Positions 32,663 through 39,815 of a stretch of DNA of 64,000 nucleotides are shown here, one piece after another. The first letter of the stretch is position 1, and each line of letters opens with the position of its first letter. The position numbers and the translations under genes are program-made. Origin of the DNA: Paenibacillus arenilitoris. GTDB lineage: Bacteria > Bacillota > Bacilli > Paenibacillales > Paenibacillaceae. The DNA lies in contig NZ_JACXIY010000017.1 of assembly GCF_014705655.1 (NCBI RefSeq), forward strand, positions 1 through 64,000. Direction: 5' to 3'. Under the pieces are notes generated by a model. That model had not been told where the DNA came from, did no database searches, and was given only the letters and a program-made list of their open reading frames with translations.

Positions 32663-32891
32663 TTTGCTGAAGGAACTGCAAAAATATATCCAGGGCGACC
32701 TGATTTATATTCCTAAGACAAAGGAGCAGAGGGCGCACTGGGGCGAGGTCAGCGGGACGAGGAAGATGCTGGCCGAGAGGAACAAGGACATTTGCAACCA
32801 CTATTCGAACGGCTGGTCCGTCGCCGAGCTTGAGCGCAAATTCCATTTGTCCAGCGAAAGCATTCGCAAAATCATAGTTAAAGCGCGTTAG
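32625..32891 (+). CDS. CD3324-family small HTH-like protein
   Basis: This 88-residue basic protein begins MNYKNGRDVLPPSLLKELQK and then has IQGDLIYIPKTKEQRAHWGE. A helix-turn-helix-like end, WSVAELERKFHLSSESIRKI, suggests DNA or RNA binding. The pattern matches the CD3324 family, function unknown. Start GTG 32625 has AGGAGG (32609-32614) 10 nt upstream; ATG 32607 overlaps that site. The ABC exporter gene follows after 27 bp, so it is probably part of the attenuated operon. Confidence 0.75.
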   Translation: MNYKNGRDVLPPSLLKELQKYIQGDLIYIPKTKEQRAHWGEVSGTRKMLAERNKDICNHYSNGWSVAELERKFHLSSESIRKIIVKAR

Positions 32892-32918
32892 CCGATAACC
32901 CGCTGATGGGGGAACCAA

Positions 32919-35108
32919 ATGGCAATCATCGAGAAGCTCCCGGACAAGATTAGGGCTCGCTTCGAGCAAGATCCGCTGTTCAGCGCCAAGACGGATTTGC
33001 GGAGCAACGGACATTTCGGCGAGCAATGGATCGCTTTCACCGAACAGGAATTAACGCTTTGGGAGCGGGACGGGCTGCAATTATTGAAGATAGGCATGAA
33101 CGATTTGAAGGAAGCAAGGGCGGTTAACGGCGTCGGCGGCGGCACGCTGCTTGCCGATACCGCCAAAGGGCCGGTCGTCGTCGCCCGCTATACGGCGGCG
33201 TTGTCGCCGCTGTTCGGCTTCGCCGCCAAGCTGCTTACGGCGATCGCGAAGGGCGAAGAGAGGCCGGCCGTCTCCGAGAAGGAATTTCCGCGTTACTGTC
33301 CGACCTGCGACAATCCGCTGTCGGAAGGAACGCAAGTATGCCCGGTGTGCAAGAACAACGGCAAAGTCATCGCCCGCATGCTGAAGTACGCGAAGCCTTA
33401 CAAGTCGCAAATGATCGGGGCGGGCTTTCTGCTTGTATTGACGACGCTGGTCGAGCTTATTCCGCCGTACTTGACCAAGGTCATGATCGACGACGTCCTG
33501 CAGCCGAAAAATATGGGTTCCGCGCTGCTTACGATCGTGGCGGGATTAGGCCTGACCGCTTTGCTGTTGTCCGTCATGCAGACGGTGCGCGGGCTGATCG
33601 GCGTCTGGGTCGGCTCGAAGCTGATGGGCGATCTGCGCAAAGACATATACAGCGCGCTGATGCGATTGTCGCTGGCCTTCTTCGACCGCCGGCAGACGTC
33701 GCAATTTATCGGAAGGGTGAACAGCGATTCCGAAGCGATGAGGCAATTCATGACCGACGGCGTCATCTGGGTCAGCGGGGAGTCGCTGCGGGTTATCGCC
33801 ATTTTCGTCATCATGTTCAGCCTGGACTGGAAGCTGACGTTGTTCGCCCTGCTTCCGATGCCTTTTATGGTGATCGTATCGATGAAGATGTGGCCGAAGA
33901 TCGGCCGGCGCTGGTATCAGCAGTGGCGGTCGATCTTCCGGCTCAACGTGCTGGTCGGCGACTCCCTGCAGGGCATTCGCGTCGTGAAGGCGTTCGGCCA
34001 AGAATCGACGGAAATGTCCCGTTATTCGGAGGCGAACCGCGAAGTGGTGCGTCATAACATCCGCATCGAAGGCTTGTGGCAGGGCATGTTCCCGTTGTTT
34101 TCGTTCATTGCCGGGCTCGGGACGCTGCTCATCTGGTACAACGGCGGCCGATCGGTGCTGCAGGATGAACTGCAGCTCGGCACGCTGATGGCGCTGATCG
34201 CTTATTTGACCATGCTGTTCGGTCCGCTCCAATGGGTCAGCCAAATGATCAACTGGGCCAGCAACGCGCTCTCCGCGGCCGACCGCGTGTTCGAAATTAT
34301 GGATACGCCTTCCGAGGTTCCCGACGTCCGCGATCCGGCGCCGATCGGAACGATCAAAGGCGAGGTCGCCTTCAACCGGGTGACGTACGGCTACGAGAAG
34401 CATCACCCCGTGATCAAGGATATCAGCCTGCACGTGAAACCGGGCGAGATGATCGGGCTTGTCGGCCATTCCGGCGCCGGCAAGTCGACCTTCATCAATA
34501 TGATCTGCCGATTCTACGATACGGATGAAGGCTCGATCACGATCGACGGCGTAGACCTGCGGCGCATTAGCCAATCCGATCTGCGCAAGCAGATCGGCGT
34601 CGTGCTCCAGGAGACGTTCCTCTTCGACGGCACGATCGCCGAGAACATCGCTTATTCGAAGCCCGACGCGACGCCGATCGACATTATGAGGGCGGCCAAA
34701 ATCGCGAACGCCCACGACTTTATCGTCAGGCTTCCCGACGGCTACGATACGCGGGTAGGCGAGAGGGGTCACCGGTTGTCGGGCGGGGAGAAGCAGCGCG
34801 TCTCGATCGCCCGCGCCATTATTCACGATCCTCGCATCCTCATCCTGGACGAGGCGACCGCATCCGTCGATACCGAGACCGAGCGGCAGATCCAGGAAGC
34901 GATTACCCGGCTGATCGAAGGCCGCACGACGTTTGCGATCGCGCACAGGCTGTCGACGCTGCGCAACGCGGACCGGCTCGTCGTGCTGGAGCGCGGCAAG
35001 ATCGTCGAGGTCGGCACCCACGAGGAGCTGCTGGATCGCAAAGGGGCGTACCATAAGCTCGTCGAGGCGCAGCAGGAATTGTCCAAGATCAAGGGGGTTG
35101 AAGGCTGA
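32919..35108 (+). CDS. ABC exporter (fused membrane and ATPase domains) with N-terminal zinc ribbon
   Basis: This 729-residue half-transporter has an N-terminal cytoplasmic domain (about 1-120), a zinc ribbon CPTCDNPLSEGTQVCPVC (about 127-145), six membrane helices (about 155-450) and an ATPase. The ATPase shows Walker A GHSGAGKST (about 514), signature LSGGEKQR (about 619) and Walker B ILILDEATAS (about 640). The extra N-terminal part plus a DUF1854 partner marks the subgroup that in other bacteria lies near cyanophycin genes. No such genes are here. The leader-peptide attenuator suggests drug or peptide export. Confidence 0.9.
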   Translation: MAIIEKLPDKIRARFEQDPLFSAKTDLRSNGHFGEQWIAFTEQELTLWERDGLQLLKIGMNDLKEARAVNGVGGGTLLADTAKGPVVVARYTAALSPLFGFAAKLLTAIAKGEERPAVSEKEFPRYCPTCDNPLSEGTQVCPVCKNNGKVIARMLKYAKPYKSQMIGAGFLLVLTTLVELIPPYLTKVMIDDVLQPKNMGSALLTIVAGLGLTALLLSVMQTVRGLIGVWVGSKLMGDLRKDIYSALMRLSLAFFDRRQTSQFIGRVNSDSEAMRQFMTDGVIWVSGESLRVIAIFVIMFSLDWKLTLFALLPMPFMVIVSMKMWPKIGRRWYQQWRSIFRLNVLVGDSLQGIRVVKAFGQESTEMSRYSEANREVVRHNIRIEGLWQGMFPLFSFIAGLGTLLIWYNGGRSVLQDELQLGTLMALIAYLTMLFGPLQWVSQMINWASNALSAADRVFEIMDTPSEVPDVRDPAPIGTIKGEVAFNRVTYGYEKHHPVIKDISLHVKPGEMIGLVGHSGAGKSTFINMICRFYDTDEGSITIDGVDLRRISQSDLRKQIGVVLQETFLFDGTIAENIAYSKPDATPIDIMRAAKIANAHDFIVRLPDGYDTRVGERGHRLSGGEKQRVSIARAIIHDPRILILDEATASVDTETERQIQEAITRLIEGRTTFAIAHRLSTLRNADRLVVLERGKIVEVGTHEELLDRKGAYHKLVEAQQELSKIKGVEG

Positions 35109-35605
35109 TGAAGGACCGATACGAAATTGCGATCGCCGATCCGGAAGAAGTCATCTTCAGCCGCGGCCAAGGCGGAGTGTTCCAGGGCGTCGTCGGCGGG
35201 AAGCCGTACGAGGAGCTTATCGTATACCGCGCGTTCCCGTTTCTGTATACGACGCAATTTATTTCGATCCGCGACGCCAAGGGCGAGGAGCTGTGCATCA
35301 TTCGGGACATCGCCGAGCTTGACGACGAGAGCCTGAAGGAAATCGAACGGGAATTGCAATTCCGTTATTTCCTGCCGAGAGTGACCCGGGTCGACAGCGT
35401 GAAGCAGAAATCCGATTTGTGGCTGTGGGAGCTGCAGACGAATTTGGGCGCGACGCGCATCGCCATGCGGAATTTGCACGAGCATATGCAATTTCCGGGA
35501 GGCAACCGAATCATATTGACGGATATTAACGGGAAGCGCTGCGAGATTACGGACTGGCAAGCGCTCGACGGTCACAGCCGCAAGCAGCTGACCGATGTCG
35601 TGTAA
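35108..35605 (+). CDS. DUF1854 protein, partner of ABC exporter
   Basis: This 165-residue soluble protein has FPFLYTTQFISIRDAKGEEL, ELQFRYFLPRVTRVDSVKQK and DINGKRCEITDWQALDGHSR, the DUF1854 pattern. Its ATG shares one base with the stop of the ABC gene (TGATG), so the two are translated together and probably act as one system. Biochemical function is unknown. In other lineages DUF1854 proteins accompany the same type of ABC exporter. Confidence 0.8.
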   Translation: MKDRYEIAIADPEEVIFSRGQGGVFQGVVGGKPYEELIVYRAFPFLYTTQFISIRDAKGEELCIIRDIAELDDESLKEIERELQFRYFLPRVTRVDSVKQKSDLWLWELQTNLGATRIAMRNLHEHMQFPGGNRIILTDINGKRCEITDWQALDGHSRKQLTDVV

Positions 35606-35615
35606 GGATTAGATA

Positions 35616-35652
35616 GGGGCAGGCAGCCTTCGGGCGGCCTGTCCTTTATTTT
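35616..35652 (+). terminator. Intrinsic terminator of the ABC/DUF1854 operon
   Basis: GGcAGGC plus GCC, TTCG loop, GGC plus GCCTgTCC, then TTTATTTT. Confidence 0.7.
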
Positions 35653-35667
35653 GAATCGATGGCATGC

Positions 35668-35700
35668 GAAGAAGACCGCCCCTCAAGGACGGTCTTCTTC
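35668..35700. terminator. Hairpin, probable terminator for the minus-strand gene
   Basis: GAAGAAGACCG and CGGTCTTCTTC form an 11-bp perfect stem with an 11-nt loop just past the stop codon of the 35722 minus-strand gene. Confidence 0.65.
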
Positions 35701-35721
35701 GGCGTGTAACCGTTATCACGA

Positions 35722-36015
35722 TTAGTGGACGGAAGAGGCGGGCAGCTTCAGCGTCGTTCTCGGGAATTTGCAGTCGTCGCGATAGCAGTTCGTATCGCTG
35801 TCGTAGGTCGATTGCGAAAGCCGGTGCGAAATTTCGAAGATCGAAAGCTCCGGATTGACGTGAAGCGTCGACTCGAAGAACGAGCATCTCTCGAAGTTGA
35901 AGTTCAGCGTCGTAATAAGGATGACGCAGTTCGTGAACGTGCAGCCGATAAAGCTGAATCCGTCGAAAGCGATCGTTTCGTTCGTAAAATGTTCGTTGGA
36001 TATCGTATTCATCAT
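35722..36015 (-). CDS. Small protein with pentapeptide-like segment
   Basis: This 97-residue protein contains FDGFSFIGCTFTNCVILITT and FNFERCSFFESTLHV, which look like irregular pentapeptide-repeat coils (F at every fifth place), then a charged tail with DTNCYRDDCKF. AGGAG lies 5 nt before ATG 36015. It is isolated, its AT content is higher than that of its neighbours, and no function can be assigned. Confidence 0.55.
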   Translation of the reverse strand: MMNTISNEHFTNETIAFDGFSFIGCTFTNCVILITTLNFNFERCSFFESTLHVNPELSIFEISHRLSQSTYDSDTNCYRDDCKFPRTTLKLPASSVH

Positions 36016-36168
36016 CAGCACTCCTATTCTAGGTTGGACAACCTGTTTCCATACTAACAGATGGCCGTCGTAAAGATTGTCAGAACGCGCTGTCCGAAAT
36101 AAATAATTAACGACATATTCTTTAACGAGAACGGCGTATTAGGCATTCACCCATTACGGGCCGCATGA

Positions 36169-36199
36169 GTATCTTATTAGGAATTCAATGCTAAGATAC
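36169..36199 (+). repeat. 8-bp inverted repeat before the hydrolase ribosome site
   Basis: GTATCTTA (36169-36176) and TAAGATAC (36192-36199) are exact inverse copies ending directly before GGAGGA. A hairpin there could affect translation, or the pair could be an operator. Confidence 0.45.
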
Positions 36200-36211
36200 G
36201 GAGGAATCGAA

Positions 36212-37021
36212 ATGGGCTACTTTGTTGAGGCCAAGCAAGACGTAAAAATTTTTGTCGAGGACGTTAACCCGGCCGGCGAGCATACGCTGCTCTTCATTCA
36301 CGGCTGGCCTGCGGATCACCGGCTGTTCGAGTATCAATTCAACGTGCTTCCCGCCATGGGCTTTCGCTGCGTCGCCATTGACCTGAGGGGGTTCGGCCAT
36401 TCCGATAAGCCTTGGGAAGGCTATTCGTACGACTGCCTCGCGGACGACGTGCGAAGCGTCGTCGACGCTCTTCATCTTCGAAACTTTACGTTGGTGGGCC
36501 ATTCCGTCGGAGGCGCGATATCCATCCGTTACATGGGCCGGCACGGCGGTCATGGCGTGTCCAAGCTCATTCTGCTTGCCGCCGCGGCTCCGAGCTTCGT
36601 CCAGCGCCTTGACTTTCCTTACGGGCTATCGAAGGACGATGTGGATCGGCTTATCGAAGCCACCGAGAACGACCGACCTAAAATGCTGCGGGATTTGAAC
36701 GGCATGTTCTTCTTCCGGAATATCGGAGAGCCTTTCGCGGATTGGTTTTTCCAGATCAACCTGCTGGCGGCGGGCTATTCGACTACGGCCGTCCTCGTCT
36801 CGCTGCGGGAAGAAACCTTGTTCGGGGATGTCGCAAGCATCAGAGTGCCTACGTTGATCCTGCAAGGCGTCCATGACGAAATCGTGAAGCCGCAGCTGGC
36901 CGCCGTGCTGCACAAAAGCATTCCCGGCTCGAAGCTGGTCTGGCTCGGCGACAGCGGGCACGGGCTGTTCTGGGAGCAGAAGGAGAAGGTGAACGAGGAG
37001 ATCATCGGATTTGTTTGCTGA
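36212..37021 (+). CDS. Alpha/beta hydrolase
   Basis: This 269-residue hydrolase has oxyanion segment LLFIHGWPADHRLFEYQ, nucleophile elbow VGHSVGGA (Ser about 100), acid in GVHDEIV and His in DSGHGLF. LRGFGHSDKPWEGY is typical of the haloperoxidase/epoxide hydrolase-like branch. Start ATG 36212 follows GGAGGA by 6 nt. Monocistronic with a terminator at 37024. The substrate is unknown. Confidence 0.85.
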   Translation: MGYFVEAKQDVKIFVEDVNPAGEHTLLFIHGWPADHRLFEYQFNVLPAMGFRCVAIDLRGFGHSDKPWEGYSYDCLADDVRSVVDALHLRNFTLVGHSVGGAISIRYMGRHGGHGVSKLILLAAAAPSFVQRLDFPYGLSKDDVDRLIEATENDRPKMLRDLNGMFFFRNIGEPFADWFFQINLLAAGYSTTAVLVSLREETLFGDVASIRVPTLILQGVHDEIVKPQLAAVLHKSIPGSKLVWLGDSGHGLFWEQKEKVNEEIIGFVC

Positions 37022-37023
37022 GC

Positions 37024-37067
37024 GGAAGGGAGCGCGCGAAGGCGATGCGCGGCGCTTCCTTTTTTTG
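37024..37067 (+). terminator. Intrinsic terminator
   Basis: GGAAGggAGCGCG pairs with CGCGgCGCTTCC, followed by seven T. Confidence 0.8.
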
Positions 37068-37116
37068 TATCCAACTCCCGATTCGGCTGGTATAATACGG
37101 GTGAGGTGACTGCGGC

Positions 37117-37662
37117 ATGCGTTATCGGCTGTACCATTATTTCGAGACGGGCCAAGGCCCGTTCAGAAATTTATCAAGCCTTCCGCTGGAGGAAGCGCGG
37201 CAAGTATCCGCTCGCCTGAGAAGCGATGGCGGCGTCTTCGCGAGCCGTCGGTCAGTGGATTACGTCGAAATCCGGAGGGAGCTGGAAGGCAAGGCGCGCG
37301 ATTCGTTCATCGCGAAAGGAGGCCGTCCGCTGAAACGTTATCCGCATTACATGACGCTAGGCGAATGCGAGTGGCTGCGCGAGTGGTACAAGCATAGCGG
37401 GCGGATCGTTATTGAACTAGACAGGTTCAAGGAGGAAGCGGTCAGCTTCACCTACGGCGACTTATTTCCGACCATGCGGTACAAGGACGGCAAGCCGTAT
37501 CGGGAGCAAGTGTATACGAAGTCCGAAATTATGGAACTTATTCTTACATACGGGCTGCCCCAGCAGTGGAACGGGGACGGCAGCAAAGGACCCGAAAGAT
37601 ATATCGAAGCTCAAATTTGGGATGATGAGATCATTGGTCCATTGATTGGCCAGAAAGATTAG
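37117..37662 (+). CDS. Conserved hypothetical protein
   Basis: This 181-residue soluble protein starts MRYRLYHYFETGQGPFRNLS and contains GGRPLKRYPHYMTLGECEWL, ISFTYGD-like VSFTYGDLFPTMRY and YGLPQQWNGDG. The pattern recurs in Bacillaceae proteins of unknown role as far as I recall. No membrane or signal segment. GAGGTGA lies upstream of the ATG. It is followed 43 bp later by a VOC-family gene and may share its transcript. Confidence 0.65.
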   Translation: MRYRLYHYFETGQGPFRNLSSLPLEEARQVSARLRSDGGVFASRRSVDYVEIRRELEGKARDSFIAKGGRPLKRYPHYMTLGECEWLREWYKHSGRIVIELDRFKEEAVSFTYGDLFPTMRYKDGKPYREQVYTKSEIMELILTYGLPQQWNGDGSKGPERYIEAQIWDDEIIGPLIGQKD

Positions 37663-37705
37663 GGAAATGAAACGAATAATCATCGATTATATTGGGGGGA
37701 ACGAG

Positions 37706-38098
37706 ATGACCGTCAAATCGCTTGGGACCGTGTTTATCCGTGTCAGCCGCCTTGAGCCGGCGCTTGCTTTCTATTCCGAGGCGCTTGGGCTGAAGCTTCG
37801 CGACGTGGAGCGGTGGGAGGACGGCAGAGGCGCTAATTATTTGATTTCCGAACAAAGTCCGACGCCGCTGCTAACGCTGATCGAACAACCGGATATGGAG
37901 CCGCTCCGGCACCCGGCGTTTAATTTGTATTGCGAAGGCGCGCTGGCATTCTATGACCGGTTAACGGCGCAGGGCGTCAAGGTCGGGCGGGTCAACCGCT
38001 GGTCGTCCGAATGGAACGACCATATTGACTTCGACGTTTACGATCCCGACGGCAATCCGATCAATTTGATCGAATGGCGCAGGAGAGACGATCTATAA
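37706..38098 (+). CDS. VOC-family (glyoxalase-like) protein
   Basis: This 130-residue single VOC module has FIRVSRLEPALAFYSEALGL at the N-terminal beta-alpha unit and ends DVYDPDGNPINLIEW, the usual last strand with the metal Glu. Members bind metal and act in glyoxalase, dioxygenase or resistance reactions. This one is not specific enough to assign. ATG 37706 has GGGGGAACGAG upstream. Confidence 0.8.
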   Translation: MTVKSLGTVFIRVSRLEPALAFYSEALGLKLRDVERWEDGRGANYLISEQSPTPLLTLIEQPDMEPLRHPAFNLYCEGALAFYDRLTAQGVKVGRVNRWSSEWNDHIDFDVYDPDGNPINLIEWRRRDDL

Positions 38099-38104
38099 TA
38101 GGGC

Positions 38105-38146
38105 AAAAGCCTCTATGCGCGGGAATCCGGCATAAAGGCTTTTTTC
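38105..38146. terminator. Bidirectional terminator
   Basis: AAAAGCCTcTATGC pairs with GCATAaAGGCTTTT, with T on the right and A on the left. It serves the VOC gene and convergent narK. Confidence 0.85.
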
Positions 38147-38149
38147 GTA

Positions 38150-39391
38150 TCAGGCGTTGATTTGCGATCCGTCCGCAACGGTCTCCAGACGGGCTTTGCC
38201 GCCTTTCTCCATCCATTTGTTGCGCCAGCTGAGCTGCATGACCGTCAGAAGGATAAGCGCGCAAAGCGTGATGCCGCTAAGAATGAGAAAGCCCGGGGCA
38301 TAGGAGCCCGTCGATTGGTACAGCTGCCCGAGGATAAGCGGCAGCGCGTATCCGCCGAGTCCGCCGGCCGCTCCGATAATGCCGGTCATCAGACCGAGCT
38401 CGTTGCCGAAGCGCTGCGGGACAAGCTGGAACACCGAGCCGTTTCCGGCGCCCAGGCACATCATGCCGATGAACAGGATGATCAGGACGACCGGCAGCGC
38501 GGGCAGCGTCGCGACGGCGGCCAGCATAAGTCCGGCTCCGCCGTATAGGATGGTCAGCATTTTGGCGCCGCCAAGCTTATCGGACAAGTAACCGCCGACC
38601 GGTCGGAAGAAGCTTCCGGCGATGACGCAGAATGTCGTGAAGTCTGCTGCGCGGATCGGGGAGAGGCCGTATTGCGTGTTGAAGAAAATCGTCAAATAGT
38701 TGGAGAGACCGACGAAACCGCCGAAAGTAACGCAATAAAAGGCGCAGAAGATCCAGGCGTCGCCCTGCTTCAACACTTGGGCGTATTGGGAAAGCTTCTT
38801 CGGCGCGGGACGGTTCGGGCTGTTTTTCGCGAAAATGGTGAAAAGGATGAAGACGACGACGATCGGAATGATCGCAAGGCCGAAGACGATCTCCCAGCTA
38901 CCGTAATGCTGCGCAAGGCGGTTGGCGAACAAGGTGGAGATGACGGTGCCGCTGTTGCCGGCTCCCGCGATTCCCATCGCAAGTCCCTGATGCTCCTTCG
39001 AATACCACTGGCTCGCGAGCGGCAGGGCGGCCGCGAACGAAGCGCCGGCTACGCCGAGAAGCAGCGCCACGACGTACAGCTGGTCGAGCGATTGCACGAA
39101 CTGCCAGCCGAGAACGAGAGGAATGAGCGTCGTCAGCATGCCGATCTGCGCCGTCCGCTTCGGACCGATATAGTCCGTCATAAAGCCGAGCACGAGCCTC
39201 AGAATCGAACCGCCGAGAATCGGAAGGGCGACCAAATTCGCTTTTTGCACGGCATCCATCGGATAATCGGCCGCGATAATGACGGCGAGCGGTCCGATTA
39301 ATACCCAGAGCATGAAGCTGACGTCAAAATACAAAAACGCGCTGAACAGCGTAGGCTTATGCCCGCTTTGCCAAAATCCTTTTTTCTCCAT
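38150..39391 (-). CDS. narK: Nitrate/nitrite transporter (MFS)
   Basis: This 413-residue NarK/NasA-type transporter has 12 predicted helices. The nitrate signatures AGAGNSGTV (helix 5) and GAAGGLGGYALP (helix 11) and the substrate Arg in GGSILRLVLGF are present. It imports nitrate for the divergent nasBC reductase, or exports nitrite. Its mRNA has a long leader with a consensus promoter, two ANTAR-type hairpins and a terminator, so expression depends on antitermination. GGAGAG precedes the ATG. Confidence 0.9.
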   Translation of the reverse strand: MEKKGFWQSGHKPTLFSAFLYFDVSFMLWVLIGPLAVIIAADYPMDAVQKANLVALPILGGSILRLVLGFMTDYIGPKRTAQIGMLTTLIPLVLGWQFVQSLDQLYVVALLLGVAGASFAAALPLASQWYSKEHQGLAMGIAGAGNSGTVISTLFANRLAQHYGSWEIVFGLAIIPIVVVFILFTIFAKNSPNRPAPKKLSQYAQVLKQGDAWIFCAFYCVTFGGFVGLSNYLTIFFNTQYGLSPIRAADFTTFCVIAGSFFRPVGGYLSDKLGGAKMLTILYGGAGLMLAAVATLPALPVVLIILFIGMMCLGAGNGSVFQLVPQRFGNELGLMTGIIGAAGGLGGYALPLILGQLYQSTGSYAPGFLILSGITLCALILLTVMQLSWRNKWMEKGGKARLETVADGSQINA

Positions 39392-39426
39392 CTAAATCTC
39401 TCCTTTTTGTCTTCTCGATCTTAACC

Positions 39427-39470
39427 AAAAAAGGCCGCAGTCCATCCTAAGTCAGGAAGGAAATGCGGCC
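39427..39470 (-). terminator. Leader terminator of narK
   Basis: On the minus strand GGCCGCA (39470-39464) pairs with TGCGGCC (39439-39433), followed by TTTTTT. The 5' arm overlaps the 3' side of ANTAR hairpin P2, so the two structures exclude each other. It lies 36 nt before the narK start codon. Confidence 0.75.
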
Positions 39471-39499
39471 GCGTTGCCATCGGAAGCACGCCATTGTGC
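39467..39499 (-). promoter_or_regulatory. Two-hairpin ANTAR target in the narK leader
   Basis: On the minus strand P1 is GCAC-AATGGC-GTGC (39499-39486) and P2 is GGC-AACGCG-GCC (39478-39467). Both loops are six nt with A at position 1 and G at position 4, the known ANTAR recognition rule. P2 abuts and overlaps the terminator. Confidence 0.7.
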
Positions 39500-39546
39500 A
39501 ACCATTCAAGTATGAGGGGGTTCGCTGGTTCGCGATCCCAATTCGA

Positions 39547-39575
39547 ATTATAAGTGCACGTGATATGCATGTCAA
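39547..39575 (-). promoter_or_regulatory. Consensus sigma-A promoter of narK
   Basis: Minus strand TTGACA (39575-39570), exactly 17 bp, TATAAT (39552-39547). Such a perfect promoter would be strongly constitutive, so control after initiation by the leader terminator makes sense. Confidence 0.85.
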
Positions 39576-39629
39576 TATATCTGACACCAAATTATTTTTG
39601 AAACTTCCGCACAATATTTGTTAGTTATA

Positions 39630-39658
39630 TTGACACAGGCGGCAACATGCACTAATCT
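39630..39658 (+). promoter_or_regulatory. Sigma-A promoter of nasBC
   Basis: TTGACA (39630-39635), 17 bp, TAATCT (39653-39658). The expected start at about 39665 puts the ANTAR hairpins at the beginning of the transcript. Confidence 0.75.
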
Positions 39659-39677
39659 TACATTATACATGGAGTTT

Positions 39678-39714
39678 GCACAGCGGCGTGCCTAGCTCTT
39701 ACGGCAACGATGCC
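39678..39714 (+). promoter_or_regulatory. Two-hairpin ANTAR target in the nasBC leader
   Basis: P1 is GCAC-AGCGGC-GTGC (39678-39691) and P2 is GGC-AACGAT-GCC (39703-39714). Both hexaloops have A1 and G4. The wording TTGCACA..GGCGTGC and GGCAACG is shared with the narK leader on the opposite strand. P2 overlaps the first arm of the terminator. Confidence 0.7.
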
Positions 39715-39745
39715 CTTTTCCCTCAAAGGGGGAGAGGGCTTTTTC
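39712..39745 (+). terminator. Leader terminator of nasBC
   Basis: GCCCTTTTCCC (39712-39722) pairs with GGGGGAGAGGGC (39728-39739), followed by TTTTTC. It lies 70 bp before nasB and shares its first three bases with ANTAR hairpin P2. Confidence 0.8.
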
Positions 39746-39815
39746 TGTTTATTTTCGATGAAAGCTGACGCTAGATGTGAGAGATTAGAAATAGCATGAG
39801 TGGATGTGAGAGACG

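Noticed and set aside
33546..35054. 500-codon open frame on the minus strand opposite the ABC exporter
   Set aside because: Antisense shadow of a gene with all ABC motifs. Low-complexity His/Arg/Asp composition typical of shadows.
32919..35605. Cyanophycin-metabolism system
   Set aside because: This ABC/DUF1854 type is associated with cyanophycin genes in other lineages, but no cyanophycin synthetase or cyanophycinase is in the window.
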